A program made the translations under genes and the position numbers. 64,000 bases of DNA from Sinisalibacter lacisalsi (lineage in GTDB: Bacteria > Pseudomonadota > Alphaproteobacteria > Rhodobacterales > Rhodobacteraceae), in contig NZ_BMGI01000001.1 of the NCBI RefSeq assembly GCF_014640115.1, positions 146,501-210,500 of the forward strand, given 5' to 3'. Positions 39,601 through 51,600 of the stretch are shown in pieces (within the stretch, counting starts at the first letter, position 1; the number at the start of each line of letters is the position of its first letter). The notes below the pieces were generated by a model. It was not told the DNA's origin. It ran no database searches and saw only the letters and a list, made by a program, of their open reading frames with translations.

Positions 39601-42600
39601 TAGGCCCCGGTGATGCCTTGCGATGTCTTCAGCCGTGCATCATCGCCGGCGAAGAGGGTCTGCAGTGCAACCGGGCTTTCAGAGCCGACAAAGGCATCTC
39701 GCCCGGCAAGCACCCGCAGCCGGCCGCTTGCTTCCACGTCGAGATCCTCGTTGCCCGCGACCGTGAACGACACATCGGGCACGATGCTGATATCGGCGCG
39801 CTCGGCCGTCCAGAGCGCGAGCCGCGCCGCCTCGGTGAAGCCGTCGGCGTTCAGGAATGTCACCGGATCGGTGCTTTCGCCGACATCCAGATCGGCCATC
39901 AGGGTGATGTTGACGCCCGAGACGTTGGCCGTCTCGATCTCCGTCACCGTGTCGGACACCGGCAGGATCAGCGAGCGACGCAGCCCCAACCCCAGGCGTT
40001 CGTCCGAGAGAAAGGCCGTGCCGAGGATTTCGTCGCGCTCCGGTTGTGAGGCTTCGTATGTGAAGGTGGGATCGAATTTCACCGCGCCCCAGATCGCATG
40101 GGCGGCGTGGAATGCCTCGGTTTCGGCCTTTTCCGCGGCAGCGATAGCGGCATCGTCCAGCCCGAAGGCGGCCAGTTCGTCGCGCCGCGCCTCGTCGAAC
40201 TCCACCACGAAGGCCGGATCATAGGGCAGCGGCTCGGCATCGCCCGCGATCACCTTCGCAACGTCTTCGATACGATAGCGCCAATAGTCCCGGTATTCGG
40301 CGGTGCGGGCGTTCTCATAGGCCTCCAGCGCGTCGGTATCACGGGTATTCTCCGTGCCGTCTGCGTAAGGATTGCCGCGCAGGCCCAGCTCGTCCCACAG
40401 GGCTTCGAGCAAGCCCTGCTCGGCGCGCCGATCAACGAGAGCCTCGCTGTTGGCGTCGCGGATCGACCCACCGGAAACGACGATGGTGACATCGCCCGCC
40501 GCCGACGCGACGCGATCAACCTGCAGATCCGCGCCGGACTGATAGAGCGCGATCTCGTCAGCCGCCGTGGCATTGAGCCGGTCGGCGGTAATCCACAAGG
40601 GCTCCAGCGTGGCCGCCTTGCCGAGGCTGCCGCCACGCGCGGTCAGGCTCAGATCCCCGGCATTGATGATCGGGATGCCCTCGGGCGCGTTGGAATGGCG
40701 CAGGATCGAGCCCGGAGCGGTCAACTCCACCTGCTTGCGCGCGGCGGAATCGACGGCGATCACGTTTATGTCGCCGCTCAGTTCCTCGACGAGAATCCGC
40801 TCCTGCGCCAGCGCGGTGAAGCCGAAGCCATCAGCCACATCAACCTTGAGCGGCTTGAGGTTCGTCGGCATTAGGGGGGTGATCCCGCCCGTCCCTGATG
40901 GCTGGTCCTGCCTCGATCGGGGTGAGAACCGGTCGGCAATCTCGGCAAGCTGGCCGATTTCACCACCGGCATTCAGGATCAGCCTGTCGGTGTCGAGGAT
41001 TGCCGTTGGCCTGTCCGTCAGGATCGATCCCTCGGTCGAGACGATCTCTGTCAGGCCCGCCCGGTTGTAGACGCCGCCCTCGAGGATCACGTCCCCCCGG
41101 GCGGTGACCTTCAGTTCACCAACGTCGTAGCCGTGGAAGCCGATGTCGATGGGCAGGTTGGCCGGGATCGTGTGCAGCGCATAATCGTTGATCTTCTGCA
41201 CCACCGTGGTTTCGCGCACATCGGTGACACCGTCGCCAACCCAGCCTGTCGAGGTGGTTTCCTGGAAGTCGTCCTCGGTCACGCTCAGCAGGCGCATCGC
41301 ACCCGGGGTGAGGTATTCATAGGTGGGCGTGGCGCTGGCTGTCGGGGGCAGACCGCCGAGGAGCGGATCGTCAAAGGCCAGCTTCAGCGCGCGCTCGTCC
41401 CACAGTACCGGGGTCGAGCCGGTCACGTCGGTTTGCGAAAGGATGTTGGTTGTGACCGTGGTGGAAATCGTCTGGTTGCCTTGCGGGTCGGTCACCCGGG
41501 TTTCACGTGTGATCCTTTCCTCCACCCGCACCTCGCCGATGCGCGTCTCGACCGCCCAGTCCCCTGCGATGGTATACTGCGGATCGATCAACCCCGGCAG
41601 CGAAACGGTCAATCCCCCAACCTGGTTGGATACCGTTCGGGTGATCGTGCCGTCGGGAGCCTGAGAGAACTCGGTGGTGACGAACCCGCCGTTGACGCCC
41701 GGCAGGGCGGTGTCGACGATGCGGATCAGCCCGTTCACCCCCTCTCCGTAGCCGGTGGACAGCGTGGTGAAATGGATCGGCACATCCGCATCAGACACCA
41801 CGTTGACCCGCCCATGGCCATGGGCTGCTAGGATTTCCCCTCCTCCGGTCGAGATGATGTCGCCCACCAGTTCGACGGTGCCGCCCTTGGTGATCATCGG
41901 ATCGACGATGAAGCGGCGATTCACCCGGTCATAGCGCAGGATACCGTTGCCCGTGACGTAAGGCTGGCCGGTCGCGGGGTCGATCTCGTTGCCCCAGCTG
42001 GAGCCATATCCCGCCAACCCGGCCGGTGCGTAGACCGTCGCCACCTCGTCGACCAGTGACATGGTATCGAACAACTCGCCGAAGCCCTCGGAGATGTTCA
42101 AATCCCAATCGGTTATGCCCGACTGGATCGTGCCGTTCACGTTCAATGCGTTGGCGTAGATGTAAACGCCGCCGACCCCGAGAATACGCCCGCCGCCCGT
42201 CTGTACCGAATAGGCGGGCGAACAGGGTGTGGAGGTGTAGCCGCAGGGCACGCCGCCCGCCGCCACATCATCAAAGAACGCGGCGTAAACCCCATAGGGA
42301 TCGTCGACATTGGTGAGGTAATCGTCGATTGCGGCAACGAGGAAAAAATCACCGCCCGAGCGGATATCAACCGTGCGCGCGTTGACTTCGCCCAGAACGT
42401 ACAGGTTGCCTTCGGCCGTCAGCAGCCGGGCGGTGCCGTTGAGGTTTTCCACCAGCCCCGACACGATCAGGTCGCCGGTCAGCGTGCTTTGCGCGCCGAT
42501 GTAGCGGTTTTCGACGTTGATCGTGGGCTCCGCGCCGCCCGGCCCGGACAGCGACAGATCAAGGCTTGCGGTTGGCGGCGGGTTGGCATTGTAGATCGGT

Positions 42601-45600
42601 TTGGCGGTTGTCTCCGCCGTGTTGAGCGCCTCGATCTGCGCGTTGCTGTCAACGAGACTTCCGCGCAAGAGCAGTTCGCCGCCATTGCGGAACGGAATGA
42701 CCAGATCGCCTATTTCGAGATAGGCGGCGCTTTCGTTGATCACGTCGATCAGAGCATCGCCATGGGCGGTGATACTTCCGTCACCGCCGAGCACGTCGGC
42801 ATCGACGAGAACATTGCCACCAGCGGCAAACACATCGTTGACCCGGACGAGGTCAATGGTCTCGCCGCCAAGATCGTCCAGCAATTGCTCCAGCCGGGCA
42901 ATGGCTGCTTCGCGCTGCGCGACGAAGGCCGGATCGCCCGCGAATTCCTCGGCTTCTTCCTCCAGCACGGCGATATAGGCGCGCAGGGCCTCCGCCGGGT
43001 CGTGGCCCGGGATGATCTCGTAATCCACGCCCTCATCGGCAATGAAAACCGATCCGTCCCCATTCACCACGAGGCGCTGAACATGGCGCGCGCCGGCCTC
43101 GGCACTGCCGTCGACGGTCACGAGGTTGCGGCTGTTGTCGATGGTGCGGCCCACTTCGGCGGTAAGGCTGACATCCTCTGCCCCCACGATATCGCCGAAG
43201 AAATTGACCACCGCTTCCGCGCCCTCCCGGTAATAGTCGCTGGAGGTGCCGTAGGAGTAGAGGTCGACCGTCCCGAGCCTGGCGTTCAGTCGCACATCCT
43301 GCGCGCCAAGCACCGCGGCGCCGTGGCCGACATCGATGCTGTTCAGCAGCTCGAGACGCGATTCCGCGACGGGTTGAATCGTGATCGGCAGGGCGGTGCC
43401 ATTGAACACCCGGATCTCGCTTTCGACGTCGATCAGCCCGCCTTTCGCGGCGAGGATCACATCGCCTTCCATGCTCTCGACCTCGGCCCCGTTGGCGAGA
43501 GTCACATATTGGCGCTTGTCGAGCGTGGCTTTCGAGGTACCGGTGGGCACCCCGGCCAGACCGAAGGTATTGACGAAAACATCCGTGCCCAGATCGGCAT
43601 CGGTCACCACCGAGGCGTTCAGGTCGCCATCCGAGCGGACCGTGGCGGCATCGAACAGGATCAGCCCCGAGCCATCCACCGTGATTCGGCTGTCGGCCGC
43701 GGCGCCGGTCACGGCCCCGCCACTGTCGATCTTGAGCGCGTCCTTGCCTTCGTAGCTGCCACGCAGGCTGAAGAGCGCGCCGCGGCTGTCATCGGTGCCC
43801 GGCACGCTTTGGGTCAGCGTGCTGTTGCGCACCACGATATCGAGATCGGGATTGAATGTCGTGTTCGAGAACAGCGCCGAACCGGAAAAGACACCGACAT
43901 TGCCGATCTGCCCGTCGAAGCGGCGCGAAGCCTTGTCGAGGTTGGCCACCGCGTCGACCACGATCTCCTCGGCCTCGAGGTGAAGGCCGTCGAAAGTAAT
44001 ATCGGCGTCGGTCGTCACATTGGTTGTGATCGCCGTGCCGCCAGCACCGGCGACACGGGCATAATAGCTGTCGCCCGTGGCGGTCAGCGCCAGATCGTGC
44101 CGGGCTTCGATGTCGAGCGTTCCCACCCGCAGCAGCGATTGATCGGCGGAGGTGAGCGCGACAGTGGTGTTGCTGCCCAGGTCCGTGCGCACCTCGGAGG
44201 CCGCAATCCCGACCAGGCCGCCCTGCCCCGAGATCACGTCGTTCTCGCTGTCCTGATCGGTCACCGCCTCGACACGCAGACGGCCACCAACCTCGAGATC
44301 GCCGTCGTTATCCTGATCGAGTGCAATCGCCACGGTGGTTTCGGAGGCGTCGGTGAGCACCGAGCGGTTCGCGCCCACCGCTGCGAGACCGGCCGTCACC
44401 CCGATGGAACTGCCGACAAAACCGGTGCGTGAAAGCGCCCCGACGCGCGCATCTCCCGAGACGTCGAGCTCGCGCAAGATGAGGTCGACGCTCACGAAGC
44501 TGGAGTTGGTCGCGTCCGAAAATCCGCCGCCAAGTGAGCCAATGCCCGACCCCGCGATCGAGATGGTCCGCGCCTCTACGGTGCTGCGTGCGCCTTCAGA
44601 AAGCGCGTCGACCGCGAGTATTTCGAGCGCACCGGTTTCCAGCCGCACCGAAGCCGCGGAACCGATGACCGACCGGGCGCTGCGTCTGGCCGTGGCGAAG
44701 GAACCCTGCGCCACCAGCGTTCCCACCGAGACACCGGTGGAAACGGCCTTCACGTCGGCCTGATTGAACACTCGCACGTCGATGCTGTCGCCCGCGATGA
44801 TCCGCGCCCGGCCGAGTTCGACAATGGCATTCGCATCGTCCTCGGCGGTGGTATCCACGCCGCTGATCCCGAGCCCGGCCGCCTGCGCCGCCGTTGCGGT
44901 GGCCGTGACCTCGCCGTCGCGCCGGTTTTCGATCACCGCCGCGCGGGCGTCGATCCGGGGCCGAGCGCCGCTGGTGGCGAAGGCGATGGTCGCATCCGTC
45001 TCGTGGCGCGCGAAAGAGACGGTGCCGCCCACCGCGATCGCCCCGACCTGCCCGCCCACGGCATTGGCGCGGGTCTTTGTCTTTTCCTCGACCAGCAGGG
45101 TCGCGGTATCGGCGGCGACCAGCCGCGCACCCTCGCCGATGAGCACCGCCATGTCGCGCTCGGCGACCACGCGGCTGACCGCGCCGGCCACCGTGATAAG
45201 CCCGCCCGAGCCGGTGAAGGCCACTGGCGCGGCGCGGCTGCCGTCGCTGTCCACGTCCACCAGTGCCTCGATCGCCAGGTCGTCGCCGGCATCGAGCAGC
45301 GCGCCCGCCCCGACCTCGGCAGTCAGCGTGGAGCCACGCCGCATGCTCAGCACACCGCCGGTGGCCGCGATCGCCCCACCCGCCGCCGCCCCCGAGGTGA
45401 GCGACACCTGACCGCCCTCGATGGCGCGCAAGATGATATCGTCGCCCGCCTCGACTTCCGCATCCGCGGCGATCAGGGCCGTGATCGCGTCTTCGCCCGC
45501 ATCGGCATCGCTGGTCAGGCGCGCAAGGTCCAGCCGCCCGCGCCCGTCGCGCGCGCTGGCGAAATAGGCCGCAACAGCAACATCGCCGTTGGCCATGTCG

Positions 45601-48600
45601 CCGTTCGAACTGGTGCCTTCGACATAGGGATCATCGTCCTCCATGCTCGCGGCCACCCCGGCCATGTGTTCCCCGCTGTTCTCGGTCTCGCCCGGCTTGC
45701 CGTAGCTGACCGAAAGAACCGAACCGGAGAAGGCAAGCGCCCCGCCTGCCGCGCCGAAGGCAACCCCGGCATAGTCACGGATCCCCTTGGCGCGCACGAT
45801 AACGTCGCCGGAGACCATAACGGACGCCCCGCGGCCGATCTCGGCAAGCACCGAATTGGCCATGGAATTGGCCCCGATCCCGGCCCCAACACCAACGAAC
45901 CCGCCCGCCGCCGCGCCTATCGTGGCGGACTGGTCGAAGTGCTGGAACGCGTTCACGGCGAGGCTATCGGACCCCTCAATGACCGTGGCGTGGTTGCCCA
46001 GCCGGGCGGCCACGGTCTGCTCGAAGCGAGAGACGAAAATCGTCGCGGCGATGCCGACGGTTCCCCCGCCGATGCCGTAGATATCGCTGTCGACGCTGGT
46101 CGTGGCCGAGGCTGCGATATCCACCGCCCCGGCAATATCGAGCGTGGTGGCATCCGGCGCCCCCGCGGCGCTGGCGTCGAGCACCTCGGCGCGCACGGTG
46201 TCGCGGCCGTTCAGCACGATGACGTTGCCGCCAATGCCAACCGTGCCACCCGCGCCGAGCGCCCCGGCAACCTGGTCGATATCGCTGACCGCATCGGCCG
46301 TGAGCGAAAGAGCACCGCCCGCGACGACATCGGAAGCGCCAAGCGTGGCGCGCGTGTCGGTTTCGGCAAGCGCCACCTGCACGATCCCGGCAAGCCCCAC
46401 CGCCCCGGCCCCGCCGAGGGCAAAGGAGTTGGTCGAAAGCAAGGAGGTGCTGTCAGCGTCGAGCTGCACCGTGCCCGCGCTTTCGATCTGCGCGTCGACA
46501 ACGCGCGCCTCGGTGACATTGCCAAGTCGAAGATACTCAACGTCAACCCCGGCTCCGGCAGACCCACCAGCCGCCGCGGTCACGATGAAGCTGCGCAATT
46601 CGGCATCGCTATCGGCGGTGACGCTCACGTCGCCATCGGCCAGCACATCGGCCTCGCCGGTGGCGTCGCCCTCGATCAGCGCGCGCACGCTGCTCTCCAT
46701 GAAGAACAATGGCACCTGGATGCCGACCGCGAAGGAACCGCCACCGGCTGCGGTGAGCGTAAGGCCGCGCGCGTTGTTGTTCGCGCTTGCCGCGACCCGC
46801 ACTTCGCCCGTCGCGTCGACGATGCTGGCCGACCCGATCCGCGCCGTGACGTCGGACGCCGCCTTGGTGATCGACACGCTCGCGCCGATCGCGCCGCTAC
46901 CCGCACCGGTGAAATTGGAATTCGCTGCAAGGAGCGACGACAAGATCCCCCGGTCGCCGCCGCCGGCCGCCCCGAAAACTCCCGTGGCGCTGGCCTCGAC
47001 TGTCACATCGCCGGCCGCCGCCACGTCGCTGTCGTCGATCGCGGCGAGCACGGTATCGCTCCTGTCGCTGATCGCCAGAGAGCCGGAAATGCCCAGGTTT
47101 CCGCCCCCCGCAGCGCCCACGGCGGCAGCGTTCAGATTGCCCTCGGAGGTCGCGCGAACAGTGAGATCATTGCCAAGATCGAGCCGCGCCTGCCAGGACG
47201 TTGGGCCAAGGATCGTGTCGGTGACGGTGGCCGAGGTTACGCCCGCCATCTTGCTGATCGACAGCGCCGCGCCGATGCCGTTGGACATCCCGATATTCGC
47301 CTGCGCGAGCAAGCTGGTGAGGGTCAGATCGGTGTCGGCGGTCACGCTCACGGGCGCGCCGGCGAAGCTGCGGTTGATCCGGGCCCCCGAGATCGCCGCC
47401 TCGGTGATGCCCTTGTTGCCGGTGTAGCTCACCGAGAGGCCGGCGGCCGTGCTCGATGCCGCCCCGCCCGACAGCGCCGCCGACAGTGCAAGGCTCTGGT
47501 TGCGCGCGGCCACGTCGATGCCGTCGCCCCCGTATTCGCCCGCTGTCACATCGGTATCGCGGATCTCGGCCCGGGTGACGGCGTCGAGATCGTTCACCGC
47601 AACGGTCGCACCCCCGGCCGCGCCTCCGGTGCCGACGATCGCCTGCGTCGCGATTGCCCAGGAGTCGCCCAGGGTCTCCGCGTTTACCTTGAGCGCGTTT
47701 TCATTAAGCGGAGCCACCACGCCGCCGCCGCGCAGAGCGGAATGGACGTACTGGAACTGCCGTGCCACCGCCCCGGCCCCGGCGAAGGCGTTCCCGGCCG
47801 AAACCGTGGCCCCCGCCGCAATCGCGACCGTGCGCGCATTGGAACGCGCCGTCAGGGCGATATCGCCGGAGAAATCGTGATAGGGTTGGAACCAGGGATC
47901 GTCCGGATCGCTGGCCAGCGGCGCGACATCGAGGATCGCCTCCACCGTGCCGCCAAGGCGCAGGTAGCTGAAGGCCGCGCCAAGCGAGGTGCCGGTGCCG
48001 CCGGGCGTTCCGGCCGCCTCGGCGATCTCTGCGGCCTCGCCGAGTTCCTCGGGGCTTTCGGTGTCGGTCGCGGTGTCGATCGTATCGCTGGTTTCCTCCT
48101 CGGTGCCGCCATCCCTTCCCGAAAGATGGATCACGATCTCGAACCCGCTCGCGTTGACGCTGGTAATGTCAAAATACTTGTCGGCGAATTCAAGCGCCGG
48201 TCCGATCACCCCGGCCTGCATCTGCCCTGAAATGGCATGGCCGCGCCGGTTGTCGAGAGCGGTGACCTGGACCGCGTCGGCAAGGGTGAACTCCGCCTCG
48301 GAACCCACGACGAGGGCCGCACTGATCACCACGTCGGAGGTTTCGAACAAGCCCGAATTCGGCCCGCGTTCGTCTTCGATGGTGGCGCCAAGCAGGCTGC
48401 GGCCATCCTCCGCCGCGCTGCGTTCCGCTTCCCCCCGCTCGCTCTCATCCAGTGCCGCCGCTGCGGAAGACGGTTTGCCCATCAGCAGGTAAGAGATCGC
48501 GCCGGTGCCCCCCAGCCGATCTGCCTGCCCGCCGCCGAGAGCGAGGTTGACGGTTGCCGTGGCATCCTCGGCGAAGATCTCGAGCGGGGCGCCGAAGTAG

Positions 48601-51600
48601 CCGAAACTCTGCACATCCACGAGCGCGGAGGTGCGCCCGCCTGTGAGGAATGCGCCGATCCCGACCGCGCCGCCGCTCCCGACCACCAGTTCTGTCGCCT
48701 GTAACAGCAGGTTGACGTCATCGCGCCGCGCCTCGACGCGCAGCCCGCCCGACGAAAACTCAAGATCGCCGTTGTAGAGCGACACGAGGCCCTGCGCCAC
48801 CACGTCACGGTCGTCCTTGACCAGAACGCCCGCCACCGACGCACCGATCGTGGCGCCGCCATTGGCCCGGCCGATCGCGATATCGGTGGCCCTGGTGTCG
48901 GAATAGGCACCAAGCTCGGCAATCCCCTCCGCGGCCACGATCTCGCTGAATGCGAAGGACGCCGCATCGCCGTTCACCGTTGCGATGGTGTCGCGCTCAT
49001 AGACGTCGTGCACGATGGCACCCGCGATCCCGGTGGCGTCCGACGTGCCCGCCGCGCTCGCCACCACCTCACGCCATGTCCTGTCGGTCGCGCTGACCGT
49101 CGCCGTGCCGCCGTGAACCGAAGACCCATCGACTTGAGACCACGAGTGGTAGCGATACTCGCCGGTCAGAAGCGAAACGGAGGTGCGCCCCAGCGAACGC
49201 GTTTCATTGAAGGCGACGGCGCCACTGAGGCCATCGGCCGCGCCGCTGCGAACCGCCTTGGAGCGGATCGTGCTGGCGCTGAGCGCTTCGATCGTCGCAG
49301 GCCTGGGCTCGTCCGGATCGAACGGATTGAACGGATCGGGATCGAAGGGATCCGTCATGGAGGTCGCGACCCGGCTCGCCTCGAGGGTCACGTCGACGAC
49401 AGAATCGTATGTGGTGACGGCCACGCCGATCGTGCCTGCGCCCTTCGACGCTTCGACCATGGCGCGTTGAAGATTGTTGAGCCGTGCCTCCTCCACCGCG
49501 CGCAGGTCGATCGAGGCGCCATTGAGCAGGCTCGCGTTATCAAGCGTCGTCGTGGTATCCCAGTCGGTGGTAACGCTTGTGACCGAGACTTCGCCCGCGA
49601 CCGACCCGCTTTCGCCCGCCCCGGCCCGCTGGCCCACGTCCAACGTGCCGCCATGGCGCGCGAGCACGCTGAACTCGGGCGGGGTTTCATCCGAATAATC
49701 GTCTGTTCCGCTATCGGGATCGCCATAGGCGCTGGCGTCGAAAGTATCTAGAAGAGCCTCTGTTTCCCGGGTGTCGCGCGCCACGATGACGGCCCCACCG
49801 AAGGACACGCCATCGGTGTCGGCATCGCTGCCGCTCCACAGCCGGTTGGTGCTCGCGTTTTGCGCCCGCACCTCGAACTCGGGATCGGAAGCAAAATCGT
49901 CGAGGTAGAGGAACGAGCGTTCATAGGCGAACCTGTTCGCAACCCCCGGAAGATGCGCAAACATCGGAAACAGCCGCCCGGCCACGTTCGCACGAGTCGT
50001 TTGGGTCAGATTTCCAACGATGCCCGAGCCGGCAACGGTGAAACCGTTCGAGGTGCCTTTCGAGGTGGCCAAGGTCCAGTTGCGCGAGGTGTTGTCTGCC
50101 GTCACGCCGATCCGCCTGGCCACGGAAACCGGCGGCAGGACGAGATCGGCCGTCACCTGCTCGTCGATCTCGCTCACCGCTACCGAGATTCCGACGCCAA
50201 GCGCACCACCGCCGGACCCGTCCTCATCGTCCTCACCGCCACCGGTCGGATCGAGCGCCCCGGCGGCGGCGATCGACCCTCGGTCGCGCAGCGCATTCAC
50301 GTTGATCGTCTCGAGACTGCCGAAGGCATGATCGAGGCGCGCGGTCACGTCGGTTTGGCTGTTGAGCCAGGCAAGGCTGCCATAGACTTGGCCGATACTG
50401 GCCGGCGCGTCGCCCGCCCGGCCAAGGCCGAGAACCCGTTGCGCCGAAGTATCCTCTGCACGCACCATGAAGAGCGAAGCCGTTGACGGGTTCGATGGCT
50501 GCCAGCCGCCGTTTTCGATCAACGCCGCCACGGTGCGGTCGCTGTCCAGCCGCGCGATGGCCCCGCCAAGCCCGACCAGCCCCGCCCCGGAAGTGGCCGC
50601 CCCCGCGCCGCTGAGCGCCACGCTGGTATCTTCGGCGGTCACCCGGCCTTCGGCCATGGTGTTGCCTCGCGTGCTGTCGCTGTGCGCGCGGGCCGTGCTC
50701 GTATCCTTGAGCGAAGCGAAATCCGCTGCCGCCTGGATCGACACCGTGCCGCCGTCCGCCACGCCGTTGCCGCCAAGATCGACGGTATCTTCCCCCGCCC
50801 AACTGGCGAAATCGGGCAACCCCGAGGTCGACCCGACGCCGTCTTCCTCCGCCGTCTTGGCTCCGGCCGCGGCCGAGGCGATCGAAACGCCGTCCACCTG
50901 CGCCTTCAGCGTGAGAACCGACATCCGGCCCAGCGCAAGCGTGTCATCCAGCCCCGGTCTGGCGCCATCGGCGCGGGCGATTTCGGCCAGCGCATTGCGC
51001 TCGGCATCGACGACGGCCCATGCCAGCCCAACCCCGGAGTCGCCAGAGACCTGGCCCGCCGCGGCTTCGGCGGCCACGATGGTGTTGTCGAGTGCAGTGA
51101 TCGTGACGGTGTCGGCCTCGATCAGGTTGCGCGCATCCAATCGCGCATGCGCGGTGCCCGCGTAACCTGAATACACCCCCGCGCCATTGATCGCGAAAAT
51201 CTGTGCCGCTCCATATGATTGCGCCGCGCCGACGACCGCAAGCGCGTCGGTGGCCGAAAGGGTGACGTTGGCAAACTCGGTCGCATCGTCGGCGATCTCA
51301 TCCTCGTCGAGCACACCCACCAGCGCCTCGGTCACGGCATCCACACGCAGCTGTTGCGCTGTGCCGCCAACGCCCCGGGTTTCGCCCGCCGTGGCGCGCC
51401 ACTCGGGCAGGAGCGCCCTGCGCAGGAAAAGCCCGCCTTCGGCCCGCGCCGTGACAGTCAGGCTGTCCTTGCTGCTGCCCGTCAACCGCGCCCCGTCCGC
51501 GATCGCCGCGCGCGTGGTCAGGTCGAACAGCCTTTTGCCCGCCGAAATCGCGACCGATGCACCGCTCGGCGTGGCGACCTGGACATCGGTGATGTAAGTC

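Noticed and set aside
45003-48230. A 1,075-residue open frame on the plus strand opposite the exoprotein gene (with others at 35325-37061, 37597-39297, 42489-44432 and 46102-47427)
   Set aside because: These run antisense to tpsA in a high-GC region where stop codons are rare. They have low-complexity Arg/Pro/Ala/Ser or Gly/His-rich sequence, no ribosome sites and no family motifs.
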